This document shows positions 1-8,774 of a stretch of DNA of 64,000 bases, piece by piece; position 1 is the first letter of the stretch; every line of letters begins with the position of its first letter. This stretch comes from Nonomuraea sp. NEAU-A123 (lineage in GTDB: Bacteria; Actinomycetota; Actinomycetes; Streptosporangiales; Streptosporangiaceae). The notes below the pieces were generated by a model, which saw only the letters and a program-made list of their open reading frames with translations, did no database searches and was not told the origin of the DNA. The translations under genes were made by a program, and so were the position numbers. The stretch lies in the NCBI RefSeq assembly GCF_018603905.1, contig NZ_JAHFZZ010000004.1:681881-745880 (forward strand), read 5' to 3'.

Positions 1-396
1 TCCGGGCGGGTGATCGCCGCGGTCTCCGAGGAGGCCGCCGGGCGGCTGTCGGCCGAGGCGTTCACGGCCGCCAAGGCCGCCGCCTCGATCATGGCCATGA
101 ACAACGTCTACTACCGGGCCACCCACCTCATCGGCGACGAGACGTACGCGACGCTGCCGGCGCGGCTCAGGATGACCGTGATCGGCGATCCGGGTGTGGA
201 CAAGGCCGACTTCGAGCTGTGGTGCCTGGCCGTCTCCGCGATCAACGGCTGCGGCCGGTGCCTGGAGTCGCACGAGCAGGTGCTGCGCGGCTCCGGCCTG
301 CCCCGCGAGCACATCCAGGAGGCGCTGCGCGTGGCCGCCGTGATCAACGCCACCGCGATGACCCTCGACGCCGAGGCGGCGCTGCTCACGGCTTGA
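1..396 (+). CDS. ahpD: Alkyl hydroperoxide reductase AhpD, 5'-truncated by window edge
   Basis: AhpD is a small disulfide reductase that recycles the peroxiredoxin AhpC in the cytoplasm. The visible 131 codons read in from the left edge in one open frame, and about 45 N-terminal residues of the usual 175 or so are missing. The catalytic Cys-Gly-Arg-Cys lies at bases 250-261 in the context [11 protein letters not shown], which is the family's CxxC proton-relay motif with its following His. Upstream signatures such as [14 protein letters not shown] and [14 protein letters not shown] also match AhpD. ahpC is expected just left of the window. The gene ends before a strong bidirectional hairpin. 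Confidence 0.93.
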   Translation, partial: SGRVIAAVSEEAAGRLSAEAFTAAKAAASIMAMNNVYYRATHLIGDETYATLPARLRMTVIGDPGVDKADFELWCLAVSAINGCGRCLESHEQVLRGSGLPREHIQEALRVAAVINATAMTLDAEAALLTA

Positions 397-414
397 CGTT
401 CGCGCCACGGATCT

Positions 415-457
415 CCGTGGCGGAGGTGGGCTCTCCGGGTGTCCACCTCCGCCACGG
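415..457. terminator. Bidirectional hairpin terminator between convergent genes
   Basis: A perfect 15-bp inverted repeat (left arm 415-429, right arm 443-457, loop 13 nt) fills the space between the ahpD stop and the stop of the convergent FUSC gene at 458. There is no T-run, which is usual for actinobacterial terminators. Confidence 0.8.
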
Positions 458-1555
458 TCAAGCGGTGGCGTCCTCGTCGTGGGGCGCGTCCAGCGGGGTC
501 AACGTCGCCGTCGCCTCCTCGTGATCCATCCCGGTCGCCTGGAGCAGGTCCACGGCGATGGAGCGCAGTTGCGCGATGATGACGTGCGCCGAGAAGCCCA
601 GCCGTTCGGGACGCTGCCGCGCCGCGACGGCGAGCAGCGCCTGCCGGGCCAGCGTGGGCTCGCGGCCGGCCGCCAGTTCGAGCTGGAGCAGCAGCGCCGC
701 CTCCGACACCTCGCGCATCGCCTCGGCCAGCGAGCTCGGCGGCGGGCTCGTCTCGCCCAGCGCCGCCAGTGTCCGGCGGGCCAGCACCCTGGCGTTCCGC
801 AGGGCCAGGTCCACCGGCATGGCCGCGGTCTCGTACCTGGCCAGCCTGCCGCGGCGGTGCCAGTGCAGCGGTGAGATGAGCGTGATCTCCTTGCTGGTCT
901 CCACCGCCCGCTCGAACTCCTCGACCGCCGCCTGGGTGTTGCGGGCCTCCTCCAGCGCCTCGGCGGCCAGGTCCACGTCGCGCTTCTCGATCGCCTCCGC
1001 GGCCCGTTCGAGCACCGTGGACAGTGCGTCGAGCACGCCCGACAGGTGCTTGGCGGCGATGGCGAAGGGGCTGGCGGGCAGCAACGCCGCCGTGGCGACG
1101 GCGATGACGCCGCCGGTGAGCGCGTCGGCCATCCGGTCCCAGCCCCCGGCGCCGTCCGTGGGCACCAGGGCGGCGACCAGCACCGCGGACGATCCGGCCT
1201 GCGCCACGAAGAGCGCGCCGCTGTTCAGCAGCACCGCCGTGGTCATCGCCAGCGCGACCACCAGCGCGATCTGCCAGGCGCCCGAGCCGATCCAGGACAC
1301 CAGCAGGTCGCCGACCCCGACGCCGAGGCTGACTCCCACCACCAGTTCGGCCACCCGGCGCAGCCGCTGCCCGAGCCCCACACCGACGCAGATCAACACG
1401 GAGATCGGCGCGAAGAACGGGCGGGCGTGGCCGAGCAGGTGGATGGCGACGGTCCAGGCGAGCGCGGCGCCCACCGCGCACTGCGCGATGGAGGGCGCCA
1501 TCATGCCGAACCCGCTCAGCCGTTCCCGTACATGATCGCTGAGCCTCGTTCGCAC
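458..1555 (-). CDS. FUSC/aromatic acid exporter-like membrane protein, copy 1
   Basis: 365-residue integral membrane protein resembling the FUSC / aromatic acid exporter superfamily. The N-terminal half holds hydrophobic helices (GAALAWTVAIHLL, FFAPISVLICVGVGLG, ALVVALAMTTAVLLN, VIAVATAALLPASPF). The C-terminal half is a soluble, alpha-helical cytoplasmic region rich in Glu and Arg. It is a clear paralogue of the next gene, with the same order of motifs (QRLRR..GVSLGVGVGDLLVSWIGSGAWQIALVV), so the pair arose by tandem duplication. I chose the GTG at 1555, giving the same N-terminal length as its paralogue; an in-frame GTG at 1621 would overlap a palindrome. Export substrate unknown. Confidence 0.8.
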   Translation of the reverse strand: MRTRLSDHVRERLSGFGMMAPSIAQCAVGAALAWTVAIHLLGHARPFFAPISVLICVGVGLGQRLRRVAELVVGVSLGVGVGDLLVSWIGSGAWQIALVVALAMTTAVLLNSGALFVAQAGSSAVLVAALVPTDGAGGWDRMADALTGGVIAVATAALLPASPFAIAAKHLSGVLDALSTVLERAAEAIEKRDVDLAAEALEEARNTQAAVEEFERAVETSKEITLISPLHWHRRGRLARYETAAMPVDLALRNARVLARRTLAALGETSPPPSSLAEAMREVSEAALLLQLELAAGREPTLARQALLAVAARQRPERLGFSAHVIIAQLRSIAVDLLQATGMDHEEATATLTPLDAPHDEDATA

Positions 1556-1576
1556 CCCTCTACCCTGGCGGATCTT

Positions 1577-1594
1577 TGTGACATTAAGGTCACA
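1577..1594. promoter_or_regulatory. Palindromic operator candidate upstream of FUSC copy 1
   Basis: TGTGAC-N6-GTCACA is a perfect 6-bp inverted repeat 22 bases upstream of the chosen GTG start of the FUSC gene. It resembles CRP-type half-sites but with a spacer 2 bp longer than the canonical TGTGA-N6-TCACA. Confidence 0.5.
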
Positions 1595-1655
1595 TTGCCC
1601 TGATTCGGGCGCGTCGAGCACCCGGAAAATGCCGTTGCACAGGCGGTGCCGACGG

Positions 1656-2732
1656 TCAGGGGACGTCCTGGTCGCCGGGCGTGTCGAGGGGCGGGAGGGC
1701 GGCCACCGCCTCCTCGCGGTCGCCGCCGCTCGCCTTGAGCAGGTCCACGACGATCGACCGGAACTGCGCGACCATCACACTGGCCGAGAACCCCCACCGC
1801 TCCGTCCCCTGCCGCCCCGCCACCGCCAGGATCGCCTGGTGGGCCCGGTTCGGCTCGCGCCCCTGGGCCAGCTCCTCCCGGAGCAGCAGGGCCGCGTCGG
1901 CCAGGTCCCGCAGCGCGTCCGGCATCCAGGCGGGCGGCGGGCCCTGCCCCTCAAGGGCCGCGACGGCCCGCCGGGCCAGCACCCGGACGTTCCTGACCGC
2001 GTGATCGAGCGGCACGGCGGCCGTCTCGTACCCGTCCAGCCGGGAACGGCCGTGCCGGTGCAGCGGTGAGATGGTGGCGATCTCCCAGCTGGTCGTCAGC
2101 GCCTGCTTGAACTGCTCCACGCTGGCCTGGGTGCCCCGCGCGGCCTCCAGCGCCTTGATCGCCAGGTTGGGGTCGGATTTCTCGATCGCCTCCGCGATCT
2201 GCCGCAGCGCGCCGGCCAGCGCCTCGAACATCCCCGACGCCTGCTTGGCCACGAGAGTGAACGGGCTGGCCGGCAGCAGGGCCAGCGCGATGATCCCCAC
2301 GACGCCGCCGGTCAGCGCGTCGAGCATCCTGTTCAGTCCACCGACACCCGACGGGGGCAGCAGGGTGGCGACCAGAATGGCCGAGGACCCGGCCTGCAGG
2401 ACGATCAGGGAGCCGCTGTCGAGCAGGACGCCGATGGCCATCGCCAGCCCCACCACGAGCGCGATCTGCCAGGCGCCCGAGCCGATCCAGGACACCAGGA
2501 AGTCGCCGACGCCCACACCCAGGCTGACCCCGACCACCATTTCCACCATCCGGGGCAGCCGCTGCCCGAGACCCACGCCGATGCTGATGATCACCGCGAT
2601 CGGGGCGAAGAACGGGCTGGGGTGCCCGAGGAGGTCCTTGGCCACCAGCCAGGCCAGCGCGGCCCCCACGGCGCACTGCCCGACCGTCGGGGCCATCAGC
2701 GCCAGCCTGCTCAGACGCTTCTTCACCTGCAC
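1656..2732 (-). CDS. FUSC/aromatic acid exporter-like membrane protein, copy 2
   Basis: 358-residue paralogue of the FUSC-like protein just downstream, with the same layout: hydrophobic N-terminal helices (GAALAWLVAKDLL, FFAPIAVIISIGVGLG, MAIGVLLDSGSLIVLQAGSSAILVA as adjoining segments) and a helical, charged C-terminal half. The frame stays open beyond 2732, but that stretch overlaps the hydrolase gene, so I place the start at GTG 2732 (VQVKKRLSRL), 28 nt after the hydrolase stop. The gene order hydrolase-FUSC-FUSC suggests one operon, possibly for extrusion of a hydrolysed aromatic or amphipathic compound; this role is inference. Confidence 0.78.
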   Translation of the reverse strand: MQVKKRLSRLALMAPTVGQCAVGAALAWLVAKDLLGHPSPFFAPIAVIISIGVGLGQRLPRMVEMVVGVSLGVGVGDFLVSWIGSGAWQIALVVGLAMAIGVLLDSGSLIVLQAGSSAILVATLLPPSGVGGLNRMLDALTGGVVGIIALALLPASPFTLVAKQASGMFEALAGALRQIAEAIEKSDPNLAIKALEAARGTQASVEQFKQALTTSWEIATISPLHRHGRSRLDGYETAAVPLDHAVRNVRVLARRAVAALEGQGPPPAWMPDALRDLADAALLLREELAQGREPNRAHQAILAVAGRQGTERWGFSASVMVAQFRSIVVDLLKASGGDREEAVAALPPLDTPGDQDVP

Positions 2733-2760
2733 GAACCCTGGCCTACCCAAGCTGAGCCGC

Positions 2761-3426
2761 TCAACCGGCCAGGAACTCGTCGACGGCCCGCAGGAACGCC
2801 TCACGCGCGGAGACGTGGATGAGATGCCCGACGGCGATCGTGACCAGCTTGGCCCCCGGAATCCGCGCCGCCACCGTCTCGACATCGAGATGGCTCGCGC
2901 CCGACACCACCAGCGTCGGCGCGGTGATCGAGGCCAGCCCCGCGGCCCACGCCGGATCGGGCGCGAGGAACTGCCGCTCGGTGTCGTGCACCATCCGCCA
3001 GTCGAACCCGGGGGACTCGCCGTCCTCCACGATCGGCGGACGATCCTTCATCGGGTACGGCGGAGCCGGATCCTCCAGAACCAGCCGCTCGACGCGATCG
3101 GGCCAGGTCATGGCCAGGAGATAGGCCACCGCGCCGCCCAGCGAGTGCCCCACCAGCGTCGCCCGGTCGAACCCCAGCCCGTCCAGCAGCGCGACGACGT
3201 CCCGCGCCATGTCGGGCAGCGCGTACGTGCCCGGATAGTCACTGGCGCCGTGACCCCGCAGGTCGAGGGCGATCACGTGATAGCGGGCGGCGAAGTGCTG
3301 GGTGACGCCGTTCCAGTCATTGTGGTTGGCGGTCCGTCCGTGGATGAGCACCAGCGGGGGAGCGGCCGGGTCGCCCTCCTCGCGATAGACGAGTCTGATC
3401 CCGTTGACGTGTGCTTCGCGAATCAC
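2761..3426 (-). CDS. Alpha/beta hydrolase
   Basis: 221-residue alpha/beta-fold hydrolase. Visible parts are the oxyanion-hole motif LIHGRTANHNDW, the strand/loop DLRGHGASD, the nucleophile elbow VGHSLGG, and a late His in AVGHLIHVSAREAF. No signal peptide is seen, so it is cytoplasmic. The chosen start is GTG 3426 (VIREAHVNGIRLVY) with AGGG upstream; the frame remains open to 3531 but the extra residues look non-coding. It is the first gene of the likely three-gene unit with the two FUSC proteins. Lactonase, esterase and ring-cleavage hydrolase are all possible; the substrate cannot be read from sequence. Confidence 0.85.
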   Translation of the reverse strand: MIREAHVNGIRLVYREEGDPAAPPLVLIHGRTANHNDWNGVTQHFAARYHVIALDLRGHGASDYPGTYALPDMARDVVALLDGLGFDRATLVGHSLGGAVAYLLAMTWPDRVERLVLEDPAPPYPMKDRPPIVEDGESPGFDWRMVHDTERQFLAPDPAWAAGLASITAPTLVVSGASHLDVETVAARIPGAKLVTIAVGHLIHVSAREAFLRAVDEFLAG

Positions 3427-3578
3427 ACCGGTGACCCTATCGCCGAGGCCGGCCGCCACGTTGGGCAGACATTGACGGTGAAAGGCCGATTCGCTGGTGG
3501 ATAGCGTGTCCTGCGGGTCACCGGGGTACATCTGGGAGTCCCGTGTGCTCGCCGCCGAATAGCCGAACAGGGGTTGTG

Positions 3579-4676
3579 ATGCCGGATCCGATAGAAGTGC
3601 GCAAGGTGCCGATCGAGAGCGTGACGGACGCCTCCGGCCTGGCGCGGCTGATCGACGACGGGGTGATCGAGGCGCGCCGGGTGCTCGCGGTGGTCGGCAA
3701 GACCGAGGGCAACGGCGGTGTGAACGACTACACCCGCATCCTGGCCGACCGGGCCTTCCGCGAGGTGCTCGCGGCCAAGGGGCATCCGGCGCCGGAGACC
3801 GTACCCCTGGTGTGGTCCGGTGGGACGGACGGCGTGCTCAGCCCGCACGCGACCGTGTTCGCCACCACCGACCCGGCGCGCGCTCCCCAGTCGGACGAGC
3901 CGCGGGTGTCGGTCGGGGTCGCGATGAGCGACGTGATCCTGCCGGAGGACATCGGCCGCCCGGCGATGGTGGAGAAGGTCGCCGCCGGGGTGCGCGAGGC
4001 GATGAAGATCGCGGGCATCGACGACCCGCGCGACGTTCACTACGTGCAGACCAAGACGCCGCTGCTCACGCTGGCCACCATCACCGATGCCAAGAGCCGC
4101 GGCCAGGACACCGCCATCGAGGAGACCGGCCCCTCCATGGACCTGTCGAACTCCACCACCGCCCTCGGCATCGCCGTCGCCCTCGGCGAGATCGACATGC
4201 CGCGGGCCGACCAGATCCACAAGGACCTGTCCCTGTACTCCTCGGTGGCGTCGTGCTCGTCCGGGGTCGAGCTGGACCGGGCGCAGATCGTGCTGGTGGG
4301 CAACGTCCGGGGGATCGGCGGGCGCTACCGCATCGGTCACGGCGTGATGCGGGACGCCCTGGACGCCGACGGCATCTGGGAGGCGATCCGCGACTCCGGG
4401 CTGCCGCTCCCCGAACGGCCGCACCACAGCGACCTCGGCGACCGCCTGGTGAACGTCTTCATGAAGTGCGAGGCCGACCCGTCCGGCCGGGTCAGGGGGC
4501 GGCGCAACATCATGCTCGACGACTCCGACGTGCACTGGCACCGCCAGATCAAGGCCACGGTGGGGGGAGTCGCGGCGGCGGTCACGGGCGACCCGGCGGT
4601 GTTCGTCTCGGTCGCCGCCGTCCACCAGGGCCCATCGGGTGGCGGCCCGGTCGCCGCCATCGCCGACCTGGGATAG
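3579..4676 (+). CDS. Ring-opening amidohydrolase (barbiturase / cyanuric acid hydrolase family)
   Basis: 365 residues, the usual length of the AtzD/TrzD/barbiturase family, which opens cyclic amides such as cyanuric acid or barbituric acid. The family is built of three repeats, each giving a Lys and a Ser. Visible candidates are Lys41 in [14 protein letters not shown] with Ser80 in SGGTDG, Lys159 in QTKTPLLT with the Ser cluster [11 protein letters not shown] (about 221-228), and a third set in the C-terminal region ending [11 protein letters not shown]. The start ATG 3579 has AGGGG upstream. No urease, biuret hydrolase or allophanate hydrolase gene is close, so pyrimidine breakdown (barbiturase) and s-triazine use cannot be told apart. 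It is divergent from the hydrolase/FUSC operon. Confidence 0.88.
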   Translation: MPDPIEVRKVPIESVTDASGLARLIDDGVIEARRVLAVVGKTEGNGGVNDYTRILADRAFREVLAAKGHPAPETVPLVWSGGTDGVLSPHATVFATTDPARAPQSDEPRVSVGVAMSDVILPEDIGRPAMVEKVAAGVREAMKIAGIDDPRDVHYVQTKTPLLTLATITDAKSRGQDTAIEETGPSMDLSNSTTALGIAVALGEIDMPRADQIHKDLSLYSSVASCSSGVELDRAQIVLVGNVRGIGGRYRIGHGVMRDALDADGIWEAIRDSGLPLPERPHHSDLGDRLVNVFMKCEADPSGRVRGRRNIMLDDSDVHWHRQIKATVGGVAAAVTGDPAVFVSVAAVHQGPSGGGPVAAIADLG

Positions 4677-4689
4677 CGCTGGTCGCCGG

Positions 4690-4695
4690 TAGTCT
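4690..4695 (+). promoter_or_regulatory. -10 box (TAGTCT), leaderless promoter
   Basis: TAGTCT ends 8 nt before GTG 4704, placing transcription start at or next to the start codon. No Shine-Dalgarno sequence is seen, which fits a leaderless mRNA. Confidence 0.5.
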
Positions 4696-4703
4696 TGCGG
4701 GTT

Positions 4704-5231
4704 GTGCCCAGCATTCCGCAGCCACTCGACCCCGGCGACGACGGCGCGGCCGCGCCCGCCGTGGCCGCCGCCCTGGCCTCCTACGAGCGAGGCACGGCGG
4801 ACGCCACCGACGTGCTGAACGCCCTGACCGGCGTCCGGCTCCTGGTCCCGGTGGTCGCCCTGCTGACCGAGTCCGAGGTGGGTGAGCACGGGCTGCGGCA
4901 GGAGAAGGAGAGCGAGATGGCGCTCCCCAAACTCGTCGGCAAGGACGGCAGGGAGGCGGTGCCGGCGTTCACCGGCACCGAGTCCCTGACCAGGTGGCGG
5001 CCCGACGCCCGGCCGATCCAGGCCACCCTGCTCCAGGTCTGCCGGGCCGCCGCCGGTGAGCGGGTCGCGGCGGTCGTGGTGGACGTGGCGGGGCCGGTGC
5101 CGTTCGTGATCGAGGGAGAGGTGCTGGAAGCGCTCGCCGCCATCGAGTCCGGCACGCTCGACCAGATCTCCGGCGCGACCGTGGCCCGCGTCGAGCCGGT
5201 ACGCAAGCGCCGCTGGTTCTCCAGGAAGTAG
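4704..5231 (+). CDS. SseB family protein
   Basis: 175-residue soluble protein of the SseB type common in actinobacteria, named for weak similarity to a secretion chaperone domain. Supporting features are a helical N-terminus (AAALASYERGTADATDVLNALTGVRLLVPVV), then LPKLVGKDGREAVPAFTGTE, SLTRWRPDARPI and a beta/alpha C-terminal part ending in a basic tail KRRWFSRK. Its cellular role is unknown. The start GTG 4704 is supported by the leaderless -10 just upstream. The stop codon overlaps the -10 box of the next gene. Confidence 0.75.
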   Translation: MPSIPQPLDPGDDGAAAPAVAAALASYERGTADATDVLNALTGVRLLVPVVALLTESEVGEHGLRQEKESEMALPKLVGKDGREAVPAFTGTESLTRWRPDARPIQATLLQVCRAAAGERVAAVVVDVAGPVPFVIEGEVLEALAAIESGTLDQISGATVARVEPVRKRRWFSRK

Positions 5232-5234
5232 GGT
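5229..5234 (+). promoter_or_regulatory. -10 box (TAGGGT) overlapping a stop codon
   Basis: TAGGGT begins with the TAG stop of the SseB-like gene and ends 6 nt before GTG 5241, so the prepilin peptidase gene probably has its own leaderless promoter. Confidence 0.5.
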
Positions 5235-5240
5235 CGGCGG

Positions 5241-5876
5241 GTGGTAGCACTCGTGGCGCTGCTCGGCCTGATCGTCGGCCGCTACGTCAGGACGCTCGCC
5301 GACCGCTTCGTGGCCGACCCCTCCGACACCCGCGAAGAGGCCCACGCCGCCCTGGCCGCACTGCTGCGCACACCGCCCTGGCCGCGCTGGCCGCCCGCCG
5401 TCGAAGTGGCCACCGCCGCCGTCGCCGCGCTCGTCGCCTGGCGCGCGGGCCTGCCGTACGTCTACTTCGCCCTGATCGGCACGGTCCTGGCGATCATCGA
5501 CTGGCGGACCACGAGGCTGCCGGACGTGATCACCCTGCCGTCGTACCCGATCCTGGCATTGACCCTGCTCCCCACGGGAGAGCTGCCCAGGGCGCTGGTG
5601 GGCGCGCTGGCGCTGGCCGCCGCGTACGCCGTGCTCTGGTTCGCCAGTCCGGAGGCGATGGGCCTGGGCGACGTCAAGCTCGCGGGGCTGATCGGCATGG
5701 CGGCCGCGGCGATGAGCTGGCAGACGTGGGTCGTCGCGGCCGTCGGCGGCCAGCTGTTAGGCGCCCTGTACGCCATCGCCCTGCTCGTCGCCAAACGCGC
5801 CACTCGCGACACACAGTTCCCTTTCGGCCCGTTCATGCTGCTCGGCGCGTTCACCGCGCTCTGTCTCGGCCAGTGA
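5241..5876 (+). CDS. Prepilin peptidase (A24 family)
   Basis: 211-residue membrane aspartyl protease of the type IV prepilin peptidase family, which cleaves the leader of pilin-like proteins at the inner face of the membrane. The two catalytic aspartates are visible: one in IIDWRTTRLPD and one in the GxGD motif GLGDVKLAG. Several hydrophobic helices follow (VVAAVGGQLLGALYAIALLV). It is shorter than the bifunctional proteobacterial enzyme and lacks the N-terminal cysteine-bearing methylase region. Its position directly ahead of aroC is conserved in many actinobacteria. No pilin gene is in the window. Confidence 0.88.
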   Translation: MVALVALLGLIVGRYVRTLADRFVADPSDTREEAHAALAALLRTPPWPRWPPAVEVATAAVAALVAWRAGLPYVYFALIGTVLAIIDWRTTRLPDVITLPSYPILALTLLPTGELPRALVGALALAAAYAVLWFASPEAMGLGDVKLAGLIGMAAAAMSWQTWVVAAVGGQLLGALYAIALLVAKRATRDTQFPFGPFMLLGAFTALCLGQ

Positions 5877-5919
5877 ACGCCGGACATCCCACTAGGCGGC
5901 ACGTGGAAGACTTGTACGC

Positions 5920-7101
5920 ATGTTGCGCTGGTTGACTGCCGGAGAGTCCCACGGCCCCGAGCTCGTTGCCGTTCTGGAAGGCCTGCCGGCCGGGGTCGAG
6001 GTGACCACGGCCGCCATCGACGAGGCCCTGCGCCGCCGCCGGCTCGGCTATGGCCGCGGCGCCCGGATGAAGTTCGAGCAGGACCAGGTGACGATCTCCG
6101 GCGGCGTCCGGCACGGCCGCACGATGGGCAGCCCGATCGCCGTCCGCATCGGCAATACCGAGTGGCCCAAGTGGGAGAAGGTCATGTCGGCCGACCCGGT
6201 CGACCCGGCCGAGCTCGACGGGCTGGCCAGAAACGCGCCCAGGTCCCGCCCCCGTCCGGGCCACGCCGACCTGGCCGGGATGCAGAAGTACGGCTTCGAC
6301 GACGCCCGCCAGGTCCTCGACCGGGCCAGCGCCCGCGAGACCGCGGCCCGCGTCGCGCTCGGCGAGGTCGCCAGGCGCTTCCTCAAGCAGGCGCTCGGCG
6401 TCGACATCGTCAGCCACGTGACCTCCATCGGCGGCGCCCAGACGCCCACCGAGGATCTGCCCGGCCCCAACGACCTGGAGCGCATCGACGCCGACCCGGT
6501 CAGGTGCGCCGACCCCGAGGGCAGCGCCGCCATGGTCGCCGTCATCGACCAGGCGCACAAGGACGGCGACACGCTCGGCGGCGTCGTCGAGGTGCTGGCC
6601 TACGGCCTGCCGCCGGGGCTCGGCAGCTACACCCACTGGGACCGCCGCCTCGACTCCCGGCTGGCCGGGGCGCTCATGGGCATCCAGGCCATCAAGGGCG
6701 TGGCGGTCGGCGACGGCTTCGAGACCGCCCGCAGGCCCGGCTCGCGCGCCCACGACGAGATCGAATACACCGCCGCCGACGGCGTCAAGCGCATCACCAA
6801 CCGCGCCGGCGGCGTCGAGGGCGGCATGACCAACGGCGAGATCCTGCGGGTCAGCGCCGCGATGAAGCCCATCTCCACCGTCCCGCGGGCGCTGGCCACG
6901 ATCGACGTCAAGACCGGCGAGGCGGCCAAGGCGCACCATGAGCGTTCCGACGTCTGCGCGGTCCCGGCCGCGGGCATCGTCGCCGAGGCCATGGTCGCGC
7001 TGGTGCTGGCCGACGCGGCGCTCGAGAAGTTCGGGGGCGACTCCGTGGAGGAGGTCGCCCGCAACCTGTCCGGCTACCTCTCATCGATGGTGATCAAATG
7101 A
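5920..7101 (+). CDS. aroC: Chorismate synthase
   Basis: 393 residues, full length. Converts 5-enolpyruvylshikimate-3-phosphate to chorismate with reduced FMN, the last step of the shikimate pathway. Family signatures are the N-terminal [16 protein letters not shown], the central [14 protein letters not shown] and [21 protein letters not shown], and the C-terminal [13 protein letters not shown]. Start ATG 5920. It opens the aroC-aroK-aroB operon: its stop overlaps the aroK start by 4 bases (ATGA), which indicates translational coupling. Confidence 0.98.
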   Translation: MLRWLTAGESHGPELVAVLEGLPAGVEVTTAAIDEALRRRRLGYGRGARMKFEQDQVTISGGVRHGRTMGSPIAVRIGNTEWPKWEKVMSADPVDPAELDGLARNAPRSRPRPGHADLAGMQKYGFDDARQVLDRASARETAARVALGEVARRFLKQALGVDIVSHVTSIGGAQTPTEDLPGPNDLERIDADPVRCADPEGSAAMVAVIDQAHKDGDTLGGVVEVLAYGLPPGLGSYTHWDRRLDSRLAGALMGIQAIKGVAVGDGFETARRPGSRAHDEIEYTAADGVKRITNRAGGVEGGMTNGEILRVSAAMKPISTVPRALATIDVKTGEAAKAHHERSDVCAVPAAGIVAEAMVALVLADAALEKFGGDSVEEVARNLSGYLSSMVIK

Positions 7102-7598
7102 CGAAGGCCGTCCTCATCGGCCCTCCGGGGTCCGGCAAGACCACCCTCGGCCGCCTGCTCGCCGGCCTGCTCGGCGTCTCCTTCCGCGACACCGACGCCG
7201 ACGTCGAGGCGGTCGCGGGCAAGCCCGTGGGCGACATCTTCATCGAAGAGGGCGAGGCCCGCTTCCGCGAGCTCGAACTGCAGGCCGTACGCCAGGCGCT
7301 GGCCGAGCACGACGGCGTGCTGTCCCTCGGCGGCGGCGCGGTGCTCAACGAGGAGGCGCAGGCGCTGCTGGCCGGCCACCCGGTCGTCTACCTCCAGGTG
7401 GGCCTGGCCGACGCGGTCCAGCGGGTGGGCCTCGCCTCCGCCCGGCCGCTGCTCGTGCTCAGCCCGCGCAGCCAGTTGAAGAAGCTCATGGAGGAGCGCC
7501 GCCCGATCTATGAGCGGCTCGCCGTCCTGACGGTCGTGACCGACAAGCGCGAGCCCGCCGAGCTGGCCGAAGAGATCCTGAAGGGCCTCCCGTCATGA
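7098..7598 (+). CDS. aroK: Shikimate kinase
   Basis: 166 residues. Phosphorylates shikimate at the 3-hydroxyl with ATP. The P-loop GPPGSGKTT is at residues 9-17, followed by DTDADVE for shikimate/Mg binding, the glycine-rich SLGGGAVL, and the LID region with the conserved RRPIYERLA. It overlaps aroC and aroB by 4 bases on each side, so its expression is locked to theirs. Confidence 0.97.
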   Translation: MTKAVLIGPPGSGKTTLGRLLAGLLGVSFRDTDADVEAVAGKPVGDIFIEEGEARFRELELQAVRQALAEHDGVLSLGGGAVLNEEAQALLAGHPVVYLQVGLADAVQRVGLASARPLLVLSPRSQLKKLMEERRPIYERLAVLTVVTDKREPAELAEEILKGLPS

Positions 7599-8671
7599 CC
7601 GCGACCAGGATCGCCGTACGCGGCGACAGCCCGTACGAAGTGGTGATCGGCACCGGCGTGCTGCCGGAGCTGGCCGGGCTGTTCAAGCCGGGCGTACGCA
7701 CGGTCGCGGTCATCCACCCGGCGGGCCTGCCCGAGCTGTCCCGCCCGGTCTGCGAGGCGCTGTCCGGCGCCGGATACGACGTGGTGGAGCTGCCCGTGCC
7801 CGACGGCGAGCGGGCCAAGTCGGTCGAGGTGGCCGCCGAGCTCTGGTCCGCCCTCGGCCGCTACGGTGTGACCCGCTCCGACGCCGTCGTGGGCGTCGGC
7901 GGGGGAGCCACCACCGACCTGGCCGGGTTCATCGCCGCGACCTGGCTGCGCGGCGTCCAGGTGGTGCTGGTGCCGACGACGCTGCTGGCCATGGTCGACG
8001 CGGCGGTCGGCGGCAAGAACGGCATCGACACCCCCGAAGGCAAGAACCTCGTCGGCACCTTCCTGCCCCCGGCGGGCGTGCTGTGCGAGCTGGGCACGCT
8101 GTCGAGCCTGCCGCGCGCCGACTACGTGGCCGGGCTCGCCGAGATCATCAAGGGCGGCTTCATCGCCGATCCGACCATCCTCATGCTGGTCGAGGACGAC
8201 CCCGACGCCGCCGCGACGCCGGAGGGGCCGCACACCCGCGAGCTGATCGAACGGAAGATCCAGGTCAAGGCCGACGTCGTCGGCGCCGACCTGCGCGAGG
8301 CCGGGCTGCGCGAGATCCTCAACTACGGCCACACGCTCGCCCACGCGATCGAGCGGGCCGAGGACTACAGCATGCGCCACGGCGAGGCCGTCGCCATCGG
8401 CATGGTGTTCGCCGCCGAGCTGTCGAGGCTCGACGGGCGCATCGGGCTCGACCTGGTCGAGCGCACCAGGACCATCCTCACCTCGGTCGGGCTGCCCACC
8501 GCCTACCGGGCCGACGCCTGGCCGCAACTGCGCGACCACATGCGCCTCGACAAGAAGAACCGGGGCGCCAAGCAGCGCTTCGTCGTACTCGACGGACTGG
8601 CCAAGCCGGGACGGCTGGAAGGCCCGTCCGAGGAGCTCCTGGAGGCGGCCTACCGGGCGGTCTCCCGATGA
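7595..8671 (+). CDS. aroB: 3-dehydroquinate synthase
   Basis: 358 residues. Converts DAHP to 3-dehydroquinate, using NAD and a divalent metal. NAD-binding signature VGVGGGATTDLAGFIAATWLRGV, the substrate loop VDAAVGGKNGIDTPEGKN, and the metal-binding Glu and His residues in GLAEIIKGG, LNYGHTLAHAIE and RHGEAVAIGM are all present. Last gene of the aro operon. The typical actinobacterial aroQ or efp neighbours do not follow; an SGNH hydrolase does. Confidence 0.97.
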   Translation: MTATRIAVRGDSPYEVVIGTGVLPELAGLFKPGVRTVAVIHPAGLPELSRPVCEALSGAGYDVVELPVPDGERAKSVEVAAELWSALGRYGVTRSDAVVGVGGGATTDLAGFIAATWLRGVQVVLVPTTLLAMVDAAVGGKNGIDTPEGKNLVGTFLPPAGVLCELGTLSSLPRADYVAGLAEIIKGGFIADPTILMLVEDDPDAAATPEGPHTRELIERKIQVKADVVGADLREAGLREILNYGHTLAHAIERAEDYSMRHGEAVAIGMVFAAELSRLDGRIGLDLVERTRTILTSVGLPTAYRADAWPQLRDHMRLDKKNRGAKQRFVVLDGLAKPGRLEGPSEELLEAAYRAVSR

Positions 8672-8774
8672 CGCCTTTCGCTTGTGTCGGGGTGGCGGCG
8701 GGCGTGGCGGCGGGGTTCGCACTACAGTCAGATGTCCTTACGCACCACGGCACGGCGGAGATGAAGAGCAGGTC

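Noticed and set aside
111..1481. Long minus-strand frame overlapping ahpD and the FUSC gene
   Set aside because: Arg/Gly/Ala-only composition; the FUSC frame on the same strand has clear membrane helices and a paralogue.
1577..1594. Canonical CRP site
   Set aside because: Half-sites resemble CRP, but the TGTGA to TCACA spacer is 8, not 6, so I list it only as a generic operator candidate.
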